Of a stretch of 64,000 nucleotides of DNA, positions 18,942-28,395 are shown piece after piece. Both the position numbers and the translations under genes were made by a program. Each line of letters begins with the position of its first letter. Position 1 is the stretch's first letter. The notes beneath the pieces were generated by a model. That model had not been told where the DNA came from. It did no database searches and saw only the letters and a program-made list of their open reading frames with translations. Source of the DNA: Candidatus Latescibacterota bacterium (GTDB lineage: Bacteria; JAAXHH01); contig JAJEAN010000007.1 of the NCBI GenBank assembly GCA_022822725.1, positions 750,382 to 814,381 of the forward strand. The letters run 5' to 3'.

Positions 18942-20729
18942 ATGATACGAAAACACCATATCGCAAGTGCCATGCTGTGCCTCTGTTTCGCGGGGAAAGC
19001 CTTGGGTGCGGGGATCGTCATTTCCGAGGTGCTGGCCGATCCCCATTCGGAATCCAAAGGAGAGTTCGTCGAGCTCTACAACGCGGGGGACGAACCGGTG
19101 GATCTCGAAGGTTGGCCCCTCGGCGATTCGAGGGATGTGAACGACACGATTACGGACTTCACCGGTCTCCATGACGCCGGCCTCGCGGGTACGGTGCTGG
19201 CGCCAGGTGCATACGCGCTTGTCGTCGATCCGGATTACGAAGGCGCATACAACGACCGGATTACTGCGGAGGGCGATCCCGCGCGTTTTCTGATGCTGAC
19301 GGTAAAAGGAGACCGAACGCTGGGGAATGGACTCGGAAACAGCGGAGACCTGGTCTTCCTGAGAAGAGACGACGTTACAATTGACCAGTTCACATGGACC
19401 GAATCGGCGGGGGGAAACGGCATCTCGTGGGAGCGGCCGCGATTCGACCTGCCCGTGGACGAGTCCAACCTGATGCCGTCCATACATCCCGACGGATCCA
19501 CCCCGGGGTATCGGAACAGCACGGCGAGCGATCCTCCAGCCACGCCCGGACCGGAGCAGCCCGCGGAGCCCGACGAACCCGTGCAGCCAGAGCAGCCAGA
19601 TCAGCCGGAGGAACCCGAGGAACCCGCGGAGCCCGACGAACCGGAAGAACCTGCAGCGCCGGCCGAGCCGGAAGAACCTGCGGAACCTGCGGAACCCGAG
19701 GAACCGGTCGAACCGGGCGAACCCACGGAACCGGAGGCGCCCACGGAACCGGAAGAGCCCACGGGACCAGAAGAACCCGCCGAACCTGCAGCGCCTGCCG
19801 AGCCGGAAGAACCTGCGGAACCCGCGGAGCCTGAGGAACCCGACGCGCCTGAGGACCCCGAGGAACCTGCGGTACCCGCTCCCCCTTCAGATCCCATGGC
19901 CCCTCAAGGCCCCGGAAGCTCGATGAGAAACGTGGTCATTAATGAGATCATGTTCAACCCCGGCCCCAACCGGACCGAATGGATCGAATTGCACAACAGG
20001 GGTAGCGGTGCAGTCGATCTTGCCGGCAGTGCACTGCGGCTGGATCACGTGGAACGGGCGCGTCTCATTTCCCCCGGCGGCCTCTCGATCGAAGGCGAGG
20101 GCTATCTCGTCATCGCCCATGACACCGTACTGTTTCGGGAAACGCATCCCGGCTTCGGCGGTACCGTGGTGGAAGCGACGGGCGGCTGGGAAAGGCTTCG
20201 GAACAGCGGCGCGAGGATCTGGCTGCTGGACGCAATGGGCAATCCCGTCCATGATGCGGAATACGACGAAGCCTCGAATCCCGATCCCGGCCGTTCGATG
20301 GAGCTGGTCAATCCGGACTTCGACCCACCGGTCTGGGGACCGTCCGCCGATGCGGGCGGCGGCACTCCGGGCCGGAGGAACTCACTCTATGTGTCCCGCA
20401 TACCGGACGGCGTCTCTGTGCATTTCAGCAACAATCCGTTCTCCCCCGATGGCGACAACTTCGAAGACGTCTGCCTGGTGACGGTCGACCTGCCCGCACC
20501 GCACGGGATACTTCACGTTATGGTTTTCGATATCCACGGCCGGTTTCTCCGAACGCTCATCGACCAGACGACGGTAGCCAGCCGGCATGTCTTTACCTGG
20601 GACGGAACGGATCAGCGCGGACGCGGACTGCCCGCCGGCCCGTACATTCTATACGTTGAACAGATGCTGCCCACACTCGACAGGCTGACTGCATCCAAGC
20701 ATCTGGTCGTGATCGCCGCTGTTCCATGA
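18942..20729 (+). CDS. Secreted lamin-tail-domain (LTD) protein with Pro/Glu-rich repeat linker and C-terminal FlgD-like Ig/sorting-type domain
   Basis: Signal peptide MIRKHHIASAMLCLCFAGKALG; two LTD modules (VISEVLADPHSESKGEFVELYNAGDEPVDLEGW; VINEIMFNPGPNRTEWIELHNRGSGAVDLAGSAL); EPAEPEEP linker; FDIHGRFLRTLIDQ...FTWDGTDQRGRGLPAGPYILYVE. Confidence 0.88.
   Translation: MIRKHHIASAMLCLCFAGKALGAGIVISEVLADPHSESKGEFVELYNAGDEPVDLEGWPLGDSRDVNDTITDFTGLHDAGLAGTVLAPGAYALVVDPDYEGAYNDRITAEGDPARFLMLTVKGDRTLGNGLGNSGDLVFLRRDDVTIDQFTWTESAGGNGISWERPRFDLPVDESNLMPSIHPDGSTPGYRNSTASDPPATPGPEQPAEPDEPVQPEQPDQPEEPEEPAEPDEPEEPAAPAEPEEPAEPAEPEEPVEPGEPTEPEAPTEPEEPTGPEEPAEPAAPAEPEEPAEPAEPEEPDAPEDPEEPAVPAPPSDPMAPQGPGSSMRNVVINEIMFNPGPNRTEWIELHNRGSGAVDLAGSALRLDHVERARLISPGGLSIEGEGYLVIAHDTVLFRETHPGFGGTVVEATGGWERLRNSGARIWLLDAMGNPVHDAEYDEASNPDPGRSMELVNPDFDPPVWGPSADAGGGTPGRRNSLYVSRIPDGVSVHFSNNPFSPDGDNFEDVCLVTVDLPAPHGILHVMVFDIHGRFLRTLIDQTTVASRHVFTWDGTDQRGRGLPAGPYILYVEQMLPTLDRLTASKHLVVIAAVP
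19553..19885 (+). repeat. Coding low-complexity Pro/Glu/Ala repeat
   Basis: (E/A)P(A/E)EPEEP arrays; a block near 19653-19703 recurs near 19788-19838 (EPAAPAEPEEPAEPAEPEEP appears twice). Confidence 0.9.
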
Positions 20730-20799
20730 ATGGCCGGAAAGTGCCCGGGACGGTCCGGATATCTTCATGAACGGCCGGAAAGCGCCGTGAACGGCCGGA
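20727..20799. repeat. Short direct repeats spanning the 3' end of the LTD gene
   Basis: TGAATGGCCGGAAAGTGCC (20727-20745), TGAACGGCCGGAAAGCGCC (20768-20786), TGAACGGCCGGA (20788-20799). The first copy contains the stop codon. Confidence 0.75.
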
Positions 20800-20807
20800 T
20801 ATTGTAC

Positions 20808-20838
20808 TTGACACGGGGACCTGGGATATCTTGATTAT
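20808..20838 (+). promoter_or_regulatory. Candidate sigma-70-type promoter upstream of prs
   Basis: TTGACA at 20808-20813; weak -10 GATTAT at 20833-20838 (19-bp spacing); ATG at 20909. Confidence 0.3.
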
Positions 20839-20908
20839 GGTGGCTTCACGCAGCATCGCTTCAGGCCGCCCGCAGCATGAATCGGGTCGCGCGTACAGAG
20901 ACGGATAC

Positions 20909-21856
20909 ATGAACAGTATCGTGGTATTCAGCGGCTCCTCCCATCCCGCGCTGTCGGAAGAGGTATGCCACTACCTGAACGAACCGCTGAAAGCCAGTAC
21001 CCTGACGCGATTCAGCAACGACTGCCTCCAGGTCCAGTTGAATGCAAACTGCCGGGAAGGCGATGTCTTCATCATTCAACCGCTGGGTCCCCCGGTGCAG
21101 GAGAACCTGGTTGAACTGCTGTTGATGCTGGATGCCGCTCGTGGGGCGTCGGCGGCGCGCACCACCGCCGTGCTGCCGTATTACTCCTACTCGAGATCCG
21201 ACAAGAAGGATGCACCCCGCATATCCATCGCCGGCCGTCTGGTTGCCGATCTGCTGGGGACGGCCGGTGCCAATCGCATACTCACCCTTCAAATGCACGA
21301 ACCGCAGGTGCACGGTTTTTTCAGTATCCCGGTAGATCATCTGAATGCGATCAAGGTACTGGCCCAGCATTTCCAACAGCGGGATCTGAGCAATACGGTG
21401 GTGGTCTCTCCGGACCTGGGCAACGCGAAGAAGGCGGCCCATTTCGCACGGCAGCTGATGTTGCCGGTAGCGGCGGGCAACAAACGCCGCATCTCGGATG
21501 AAAAGGTCGTTATCGACATGATCGTGGGAGACGTTTCCGGCAAGAACGCGATCATCATGGACGATGAGATCGCGACCGGCGGCAGCATCATCGAACTGAT
21601 CCAACGGCTGGAAGAACGCAACGTGCAGCGGGTTTCCGTCGTTTGTACACATGGCATTTTCAGCGGCCGTGCCATTGAACGGTTCAGAGACTGTTCCCGG
21701 ATCGACGAAATCGTCACGACGAACACGGTACCCATCGGTGAAGACAAGCGGCTTCCCCACATGGTCATCCTCTCCATCGCTCCGCTGCTGGCGGAGACGA
21801 TTCGAAGGATCCACAACGGAGAATCGGTGAGCAGCCTGTTTGCCGATACGATGTAG
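20909..21856 (+). CDS. prs: Ribose-phosphate pyrophosphokinase
   Basis: IVVFSGSSHPALSEEVCHYL...GDVFIIQPLGPPVQENLVELLLMLDAARGASAARTTAVLPYYSYSRSDKKD...AIIMDDEIATGGSIIELI (PRPP loop). Confidence 0.93.
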   Translation: MNSIVVFSGSSHPALSEEVCHYLNEPLKASTLTRFSNDCLQVQLNANCREGDVFIIQPLGPPVQENLVELLLMLDAARGASAARTTAVLPYYSYSRSDKKDAPRISIAGRLVADLLGTAGANRILTLQMHEPQVHGFFSIPVDHLNAIKVLAQHFQQRDLSNTVVVSPDLGNAKKAAHFARQLMLPVAAGNKRRISDEKVVIDMIVGDVSGKNAIIMDDEIATGGSIIELIQRLEERNVQRVSVVCTHGIFSGRAIERFRDCSRIDEIVTTNTVPIGEDKRLPHMVILSIAPLLAETIRRIHNGESVSSLFADTM

Positions 21857-21863
21857 TGTGCGT

Positions 21864-21882
21864 CCGGGAGGGCCGCTCCCGG
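21864..21882. terminator. Stem-loop downstream of prs (CCGGGAG-GGCCG-CTCCCGG)
   Basis: Perfect 7-bp inverted repeat with 5-nt loop, 8 bp after the stop; no T-tract, so terminator function is uncertain. Confidence 0.4.
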
Positions 21883-21954
21883 CCTTACGCGCGATGAATG
21901 ACGAGGTTTTTAAAATCAGACACGCGGGACCAACCTGATTCATGGAGGCATAGG

Positions 21955-23073
21955 ATGGACAAGATCAAGCGGCGCGAGTTTCTGAAGACGGCATCCACGG
22001 CCGGATTGGCCGGTGGGGCCGCGCTGATGGCTGGTTGCGGATCCGGGCAGGAGAGCAGCGGGCCCGCCATCCGCACGGACAGGACCTATGAATGGAAAAT
22101 GGTCACCACCTGGACGCCGAATCTGCCCATATTGCAGGAGAGTGCGCGACTCCTCTCCCAATGGGTGGAGGAAATGTCCGAGGGGAGGATGAAGATCACG
22201 GTGTATGCGGGCGGCGAGTTGATTCCCGCCCTCGAGGGATTCGAAGCAGTCAGCCAGGGTGTGGCGGAAATGGGACACGGCGCCGCATACTACTGGGCGG
22301 GCAAGGCACCCGCCACGCAGTTCTTCTCTTCGGTGCCCTTCGGGATGAACGCGCAACAGGTCACCGCCTGGCTCTACAGCGGCGGTGGGCTGGAGCTATG
22401 GGAGGATATCTACGCCCCCTTCAACCTGATCCCCATGCCCGCGGGCAACACCGGCTTCCAGATGGGGGGCTGGTTCAGGAAGGAAATCAACACCGCCGAC
22501 GACCTTCAGGGACTCAAGATGCGTATTCCCGGCCTGGGGGGCGACGTGATCAAGCGGGCGGGCGGCTCGGCCATTCTGTCCCCCGTGGGCGAAATCTACA
22601 CCAACCTCGAACGCGGCGTCATCGACGCGACCGAATGGATCGGTCCTTACCACGATTACCTCATGGGTTTCTACCGGGCGGCGCAGTACTACTACTATCC
22701 GGGTTGGCATGAGCCGGGCACCGTGACCGAACTCATGGTTAACAAGAGCGCCTTCGAGGAGCTCCCGGCCTATCTGCAGACGGTGATCCGGACCGCGGCG
22801 GCCCGTTCGACGCACTGGGTGCTGTCCGAATTCGACGCGCGGAACAACGAGTACCTTCAGAAGCTGGTCAATGAAGAAGGGGTTCAGCTCAGGCGCTTTC
22901 CGGACTCCGTGCTCACTACGCTCAAGGGATACTCGGAAGAAGTCATCGCCCAGTTGATCGAAACGGACGAAGACAGCAAGCGGGTATACGAGTCCTTCAC
23001 TTCATTCCGTAATACGGTCACCGGATGGACGGACCTTGGAGAGAAGATCTACTACTCGGGAGCCATGGGGTAG
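21955..23073 (+). CDS. TRAP transporter substrate-binding protein (DctP family), Tat signal plus lipobox
   Basis: KRREFLKTASTAGLAGGAALMAGCGSG; YEWKMVTTWTPNLPILQESARLLSQWVEEMSEGRMKITVYAGGELIPALEGFEAVSQGVAEMGHGAAYYWAGK. Confidence 0.9.
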   Translation: MDKIKRREFLKTASTAGLAGGAALMAGCGSGQESSGPAIRTDRTYEWKMVTTWTPNLPILQESARLLSQWVEEMSEGRMKITVYAGGELIPALEGFEAVSQGVAEMGHGAAYYWAGKAPATQFFSSVPFGMNAQQVTAWLYSGGGLELWEDIYAPFNLIPMPAGNTGFQMGGWFRKEINTADDLQGLKMRIPGLGGDVIKRAGGSAILSPVGEIYTNLERGVIDATEWIGPYHDYLMGFYRAAQYYYYPGWHEPGTVTELMVNKSAFEELPAYLQTVIRTAAARSTHWVLSEFDARNNEYLQKLVNEEGVQLRRFPDSVLTTLKGYSEEVIAQLIETDEDSKRVYESFTSFRNTVTGWTDLGEKIYYSGAMG

Positions 23074-23117
23074 GGCGGCTGGGCGATAGGCCGGCAGCGC
23101 GATGAGCCGGCAGGGCG

Positions 23118-23837
23118 CTATCCGTCGAAAACGCCTTCGATCCGTGCGATCCAGCCCGTCGTCGCGTCGCAGTACAGCAGGTCTTCTCCGCAACGCGCCA
23201 GACCGTGCGGTTCCGGATGATCCGGACCGATATGGATCTCGTCGCGCACATCGCCGGTCTCGACATCCAGTTTCGCAATAACGCGGTCCACCTTGAATAC
23301 CATCCACAGGGCGTCGTCACCGGTCCTCACAACGCCGTGGCCGGCCTTGTATGGCAGCGGAATGACCCGCTTTACCGACCAGTCCGGGATGCGGACCTGC
23401 GTGAGCGTCTTCTCCTGGAGCGTACTCAGCCAGATCGTGCCTGTTTCCACGTAATCGTAGTCCAGGCCGTGGGTGCCTCCGGGGGCGGGAAGCGGCCGGC
23501 GAAGCAGCGTAGCGCCGGTCCGCGGATCGACCTTGAGGATCTCGCCCGTCCCGGGCGACGCGTCGGTTTCCTTTGTGAAACGCCAGCGGTCGCCCGAGCC
23601 GTTCGCAGCCAGCCACAGCCCGCCTTCACCGTAAGACATCCCGCTCGTGTTGGAGGATTCCGTCGGCAACTCGCGCAGTATCCTCGTGACGCCGTACTCA
23701 TCTTGGGGTGTTTCCAAAGCGAGAAGCGCGATACGATCGGTCAGTTGATCCACGACCCACAGGCCTTCATCGGTGACCTGCAGACCGTTGGGCGCGCTGT
23801 ACGGCGCCCGTATATACCGTGTAATGCTGGGGTTCAT
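23118..23837 (-). CDS. SMP-30/NHL/Vgb-like beta-propeller protein
   Basis: APNGLQVTDEGLWVVDQLTDRIALL...GGLWLAANGSGDRWRF...GTHGLDYDYVETGTIWLSTLQEKTLTQV...DDALWMVFKVDRVIAKLDVETGDV. Confidence 0.65.
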   Translation of the reverse strand: MNPSITRYIRAPYSAPNGLQVTDEGLWVVDQLTDRIALLALETPQDEYGVTRILRELPTESSNTSGMSYGEGGLWLAANGSGDRWRFTKETDASPGTGEILKVDPRTGATLLRRPLPAPGGTHGLDYDYVETGTIWLSTLQEKTLTQVRIPDWSVKRVIPLPYKAGHGVVRTGDDALWMVFKVDRVIAKLDVETGDVRDEIHIGPDHPEPHGLARCGEDLLYCDATTGWIARIEGVFDG

Positions 23838-24808
23838 GCCGGTTTCCTGTCCTTGAGACGGGTCCAGCCCCTGCCGGGATTGTAGGGTTTCGCCTCGTGG
23901 TAACGGTCCCGCAGTGCTTTGAAGGCTTCAGGCGTCGTAATCTCCCGATCGGGATGGTTCGAATCGCGGATCACGAAGTCGGCCTCGCTCGGATAGCAGG
24001 CCATGGTGACCGGGTCCCGTTCCGGCGTGTAGGTCGCCGGATCCTCCTCCGAGTTGTTCGGCGCGTCCATGGACTGGTACCGCAGGTCGATACTCCAGCG
24101 AACGGTCCCAGAACGGTTCTCGAAGGAGGCGTGGGGGGTCAGATTGGTCATGAACAGGACATCGCCCCGATTCATTTCCAGGGGAATGGGCTGGTTCTCC
24201 GGCAATTCGTCCCCGGGAATCTCCAGGTAGCCACCGTGCCCGCCCGTGTAATGCCGGAACACACCGCCCTTGTGGACCCCGGGAATCACGTGAAGGCAGC
24301 CGTTTTCCACCGTCGTGTCGACCAGCGGGATCCAGCAGGTCACGATCAGGTGCCGGTCGCAGTGGGGCAGGAAGTAGCCGGAGTCCTGGTGCCAGGGCAC
24401 TTCCGTACGCGTATGTCCCGGAAGCTTCGGACGGATACGATAGGCGGAGGCACCCACGATGTCCGGTCCGATCAAGTCTGAAACACAGTCTACCAGGTCC
24501 GTATTCCGCAACAACTCCAGCATCGCCTCGCCGTTGAACTGACCTCCGCCCCGGCCCATGATCATCCCAAGGACGGCCTCGCCGGCTTCTTCGGATTCCT
24601 TGTGGATGTGCGCCAGCCGGGTCTCGAATCCTTCTCCGGTGTGGGGACTTTCCAGTTTTCCTTCGCCGTGTAGACGGCGCGCGCCTTCGTCCACTATGTC
24701 ACTCAGGGCGTGGATCAGCGGCCGCAGCGTGGTTTCGGACAGCAGCCCGGCTTTGACCAGGTATCCCCGCGTTTCGAATTGCGTGGTTTCTTTCTTTGTA
24801 AAACCCAT
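23834..24808 (-). CDS. Phytanoyl-CoA dioxygenase (PhyH) family protein
   Basis: FETRGYLVKAGLLSE...VPWHQDSGYFLPHCDRHLIVTCWIPLVDTTVENGCLHVIPGVHKGGVF (HxD and downstream His/Arg context). Confidence 0.88.
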   Translation of the reverse strand: MGFTKKETTQFETRGYLVKAGLLSETTLRPLIHALSDIVDEGARRLHGEGKLESPHTGEGFETRLAHIHKESEEAGEAVLGMIMGRGGGQFNGEAMLELLRNTDLVDCVSDLIGPDIVGASAYRIRPKLPGHTRTEVPWHQDSGYFLPHCDRHLIVTCWIPLVDTTVENGCLHVIPGVHKGGVFRHYTGGHGGYLEIPGDELPENQPIPLEMNRGDVLFMTNLTPHASFENRSGTVRWSIDLRYQSMDAPNNSEEDPATYTPERDPVTMACYPSEADFVIRDSNHPDREITTPEAFKALRDRYHEAKPYNPGRGWTRLKDRKPA

Positions 24809-24847
24809 TTTATGCCTCTCCTCTTACCTGGTCCTCACCCGGCGCTC

Positions 24848-24919
24848 CGGGATGTCCCTGTGGCGGCACGCCGACCGCACCGGCCGCACCGGCCGCTTCG
24901 GGATGTCCCTGTGGCGGCA
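24848..24919. repeat. Intergenic direct repeat, 21-bp core repeated at 51-bp period
   Basis: CGGGATGTCCCTGTGGCGGCA at 24848-24868 and 24899-24919, with CACCGGCCG micro-repeats between and after. Confidence 0.85.
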
Positions 24920-24981
24920 GCCGGCCGCGTCGACCAGGCCGGCCGCACCGGCCGCTCCAGTCGCTCCGAACAGGCTGACCA

Positions 24982-26742
24982 TCAGATTCGCATCATGTCC
25001 GATACGTCCAGCTCGGTCTTCGGCTGGTGGGGTTTCATGAAACGCATGATTTCTTCAGACGTGGACAGGTCCAGCGCCTCGCGGGTGATGGTCTTGAGCT
25101 CCTGGTAATCCGCCGAGCGGATCAGGCTTTTGATCTCGGGGATGTCGATGGGGCTCATGCTGAGTTCGTCAACACCGAGACCGAGCAGTATGCAGGCCGC
25201 AAGGGGATGCGCGGCCATGGCGCCGCACACGCCCACCCAGATATCGTTGTCGTGCGCGGCGTCGATTACCGACGCAACCAGGCGGAGCACGGCCGGGTGA
25301 CACGGATTGTACAAGGAGGCGATACTCGGATTGCCCCGGTCGGCGGCCACGGTGTACTGGATCAGGTCGTTCGTGCCGATGCTGAAAAAGTCCACCTCCT
25401 TCGCCAGGTCGTGGGCCGTCAGTGCGGCCGAAGGGATTTCAACCATGATGCCGATCGGCATCTTCCGGTCGATGGGCACCCCGGCCTCCAGTAGTTCATT
25501 CCGCGCCTCTTCAAAAAGCGCCTTTGCCCGCCGGAGTTCCTGCAAACCCGATATCATGGGAAACATAAGACTCACGTTTCCCTCAACGCCGGCCCTCAGA
25601 ATGGCACGCAACTGTACCTTGAACATTTCCGGCCGGTCAAGACAGAGACGGATACCCCGCTGGCCCAGGGCGGGGTTGGCCTCGTCCGGCATCTGCTTCG
25701 GCATCTTGTCCGCACCGAGGTCCAGCGTCCGGATAATTACCTGGTTCGGGGCCATGCGCCGGGCGATGCGTTGATACGTCCGGGTCTGATCTTCTTCAGG
25801 AGGCAATTCGTTGCCGACCAGGTAGAGGAACTCGGTACGGTACAGGCCGATGCCGTCCGCGCCGTGGTTCAGGACGTCTTCCAGTTCAGCCGGCAGCTCT
25901 ATGTTGGCCGACAGTTCGATGCGCCTTCCGTCCCGCGTCTCCGCGGGCAGGTCGTGGAGTTCCTGCAGCTCATGTCCCAGCACCGATAACCGGGACTGGG
26001 TCTCCCTGTAGCGCCTGATCGTATCGGCGTCCGGATCGAGATGGACCATCCCGCTGTTGCCGTCGATGATGATCATCATGCCGTCCGATATGGCCTGGGT
26101 GGCGATGTTGGTACCCACCACCGCCGGCACGGCCAGGCCCCGGGCGACGATCGCCGTATGCGACGTCTGACCTCCGGCGTCGGTGATGAAGCCGCAGACC
26201 GCATCCCGGTCCAGTTCCGCGGTATCCGAAGGGGACAGGCTGTGCGCTACGAGCACGATCTCCCCGTCAGCGGCCTCTATCCCGGTTTGCGCATTTCCAG
26301 TGAGCTTCGCCAGCACCCGGTAATGCACGTCTTCGAAATCGGCGGTCCGTTCACGGAAGAATGGATTCTCTATCGATGAATAATTGGCGATCCATCCTCT
26401 CATTACATCGTCGAAAATATACTCCGCGTTGGTCAGTTCACGCCGGATGCGCACGATGGTGACATCCACCACTTCCGGATCTTCGAGTACGGCCTGATGC
26501 GCGCGGAAGATCTTCACGATGTCCTGATCAAAATCCACCGCGATGCGGCGCTGCAACCGGGTCAGGTCGTTCATCGCCTCGTCGACGGCGGTGCGGAATC
26601 GACTGATTTCCGCCTCCACACGGTCGGCGGGGATCGGACGCTGGTTTATGGCGGCGAAGCGTCGATTATAGACAAAGGCGCGTCCTATGGCGATGCCCGG
26701 CGATGCCGGTATGCCTTTCAGCACGCGGCGTTCTTCGCTCAT
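24982..26742 (-). CDS. ptsI: Phosphoenolpyruvate-protein phosphotransferase (PTS enzyme I)
   Basis: LKGIPASPGIAIGRAFVY; GGQTSHTAIVARGLAVPAVVG (active His); FLYLVGNELPPEEDQ; FFSIGTNDLIQYTVAADRGN. Confidence 0.96.
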   Translation of the reverse strand: MSEERRVLKGIPASPGIAIGRAFVYNRRFAAINQRPIPADRVEAEISRFRTAVDEAMNDLTRLQRRIAVDFDQDIVKIFRAHQAVLEDPEVVDVTIVRIRRELTNAEYIFDDVMRGWIANYSSIENPFFRERTADFEDVHYRVLAKLTGNAQTGIEAADGEIVLVAHSLSPSDTAELDRDAVCGFITDAGGQTSHTAIVARGLAVPAVVGTNIATQAISDGMMIIIDGNSGMVHLDPDADTIRRYRETQSRLSVLGHELQELHDLPAETRDGRRIELSANIELPAELEDVLNHGADGIGLYRTEFLYLVGNELPPEEDQTRTYQRIARRMAPNQVIIRTLDLGADKMPKQMPDEANPALGQRGIRLCLDRPEMFKVQLRAILRAGVEGNVSLMFPMISGLQELRRAKALFEEARNELLEAGVPIDRKMPIGIMVEIPSAALTAHDLAKEVDFFSIGTNDLIQYTVAADRGNPSIASLYNPCHPAVLRLVASVIDAAHDNDIWVGVCGAMAAHPLAACILLGLGVDELSMSPIDIPEIKSLIRSADYQELKTITREALDLSTSEEIMRFMKPHQPKTELDVSDMMRI

Positions 26743-26743
26743 A

Positions 26744-27028
26744 TTACGGCTCCTGATCCTGGTCGAACATGTCGGTAATGGCCTTCAGCGCATCCGTTTC
26801 GTCCGGCCCGTCGGTCTCCACCGTAATGGAACTTCCGTGCTCGGCGGCCAGCATCATGACCCCCAGGATGCTCTTGCCATTCACCGGTATGTCGTCCTTG
26901 ACCAGCGTGACTTCCGACTTGAACCTGGACGCCGTGCGAACCAGTTGCTCGGCGGGTCGCATGTGCAACCCTTTCCTGTTTTTAACGGAAACGGTTTTCC
27001 TTACCAAGTCGCTGCCCGATCCATTCAT
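26744..27028 (-). CDS. ptsH: HPr family phosphocarrier protein
   Basis: KTVSVKNRKGLHMRPAEQLVRTASRF (active His); NGKSILGVMMLAAEHGS (HPr-Ser kinase target region). Confidence 0.94.
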   Translation of the reverse strand: MNGSGSDLVRKTVSVKNRKGLHMRPAEQLVRTASRFKSEVTLVKDDIPVNGKSILGVMMLAAEHGSSITVETDGPDETDALKAITDMFDQDQEP

Positions 27029-27045
27029 ACCTGCGTGATATGCTT

Positions 27046-28032
27046 CTACTCGTAGTCTTCCCTGCGATACCGGACCTTTTCGCCTTCCTTCATGACCTCC
27101 AGCACCCGCTGATTCAGAATCGACGCCGGGTTGATTCCGACGACTTTAAGGAGATGTCGGAGTGCGACGACCTCGGAAATGACCGTCAGGTTCTTGCCCG
27201 GATTGATGGGAATACGGACATAGGGCAGTTCCGCGTCGAGCAACGTCGTGGTCTTCTCATCGAGCGCCGTCCGTTCGTAGACCTCGTCGCTGTTCCAGTC
27301 CTCAAGGTTAACGACGACTTCAATCCGCTTGCGCACGCGGATGCTGCGTATGCCGAACATGCTGGTGACGTCGATAATGCCGACGCCGCGTATTTCCATG
27401 AAATGCTGCGTGATCGTGTTGCTCGTCCCCATGATGACGCCGCGCCGCATCCGGTATGCGGTAACCACGTCGTCCGCAACCAGCCTGTGTCCCCGTTCCA
27501 CCAGGTCCAGGGCCGTTTCGCTTTTGCCGATTCCGCTGCGTCCCGTGAACAGCAGCCCCACGCCGTACACGTCGACCAGCGCGCCGTGCACGGTAGTCAT
27601 CGGTGCGAAGTAGGGTTCCAGGTACTCGATCAGGGATTGCCCAAACGCATCCGTAGTCAGTGAAGTAACCAGGACGGCGGTATCGAACCGTTCGGCGGAT
27701 TCGGACAATTCCCGCGGCGGATCCATGCCCTTCGTAATCACCATGCAGGGAAAGCCCAGGCCGAACAGTCGATCCAGCGACGCGCGCCGCTGGTCCGAAG
27801 GCAGGCTGTTAAGGTAGGTTAATTCGGTCTCCCCCAGAATCTGAATCCGGTTGCTGGAGAACCTCTCGACGAAACCCGCCAGTGCGAGACCGGGCCGGTT
27901 CGTCTCCGCGTTCGCAACCTTCCTGGACAGTCCCGTTTCACCTGTCAGCGGGGACAGTTTCAGGTCGACCTGCTCTACCAGGTTCTTGATCAGCAGGACG
28001 CGCGATTTCAAGGGAGATGTCGAGGCCATCAT
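27046..28032 (-). CDS. hprK: HPr kinase/phosphorylase
   Basis: HGALVDVYGVGLLFTGRSGIGKSETALDLVERGHRLVADDVV; IRGVGIIDVTSMFGIRSIRVRKRIEVVVNLEDW. Confidence 0.96.
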   Translation of the reverse strand: MMASTSPLKSRVLLIKNLVEQVDLKLSPLTGETGLSRKVANAETNRPGLALAGFVERFSSNRIQILGETELTYLNSLPSDQRRASLDRLFGLGFPCMVITKGMDPPRELSESAERFDTAVLVTSLTTDAFGQSLIEYLEPYFAPMTTVHGALVDVYGVGLLFTGRSGIGKSETALDLVERGHRLVADDVVTAYRMRRGVIMGTSNTITQHFMEIRGVGIIDVTSMFGIRSIRVRKRIEVVVNLEDWNSDEVYERTALDEKTTTLLDAELPYVRIPINPGKNLTVISEVVALRHLLKVVGINPASILNQRVLEVMKEGEKVRYRREDYE

Positions 28033-28060
28033 TCGCTTCAGGGGGCATGCCGCCCGCTTC

Positions 28061-28363
28061 CTAGTGACGCCGGTTTCTGTGATCGTGCAGCTTGCCGTTG
28101 TGCTTTTTCAGCTGGCTTTCCATCTTGTTGACCGCCTGATCGAGCGCCGTGTAGGCTTCGGCGTTCTCCTCTTTACTGGTCAGGACGTGCCCGCCGACGT
28201 GCACGTTCAGTTCAACCATGAAGCGGTATTTTTCCTGCGAGACGATAAGATCCGCACTCAGGATATGGTCGCTGTATCTGTTCAAGCGGTCGATCTCTCT
28301 GTCCGCATGCTCCTTGTAATCTTCTGCCAGTTCACAGTGTCGGGCCGTCATGGATTTCTGCAC
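28061..28363 (-). CDS. hpf: Ribosome hibernation promoting factor, short form (HPF/RaiA family)
   Basis: 100 aa ORF immediately downstream of rpoN: FMVELNVHVGGHVLTSKEENAEAYTALDQAVNKMESQLKKHNGKLHDHRNR. Confidence 0.85.
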   Translation of the reverse strand: MQKSMTARHCELAEDYKEHADREIDRLNRYSDHILSADLIVSQEKYRFMVELNVHVGGHVLTSKEENAEAYTALDQAVNKMESQLKKHNGKLHDHRNRRH

Positions 28364-28395
28364 GTTCGCCTCCCTTCGCCGTATGGCCGATCGGG

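Noticed and set aside
19601-19897. Collagen-like GSSGSAGSS minus-strand ORF
   Set aside because: It is only the complement of the EP-rich repeat of the plus-strand LTD protein; all frames stay open because the DNA is repetitive.
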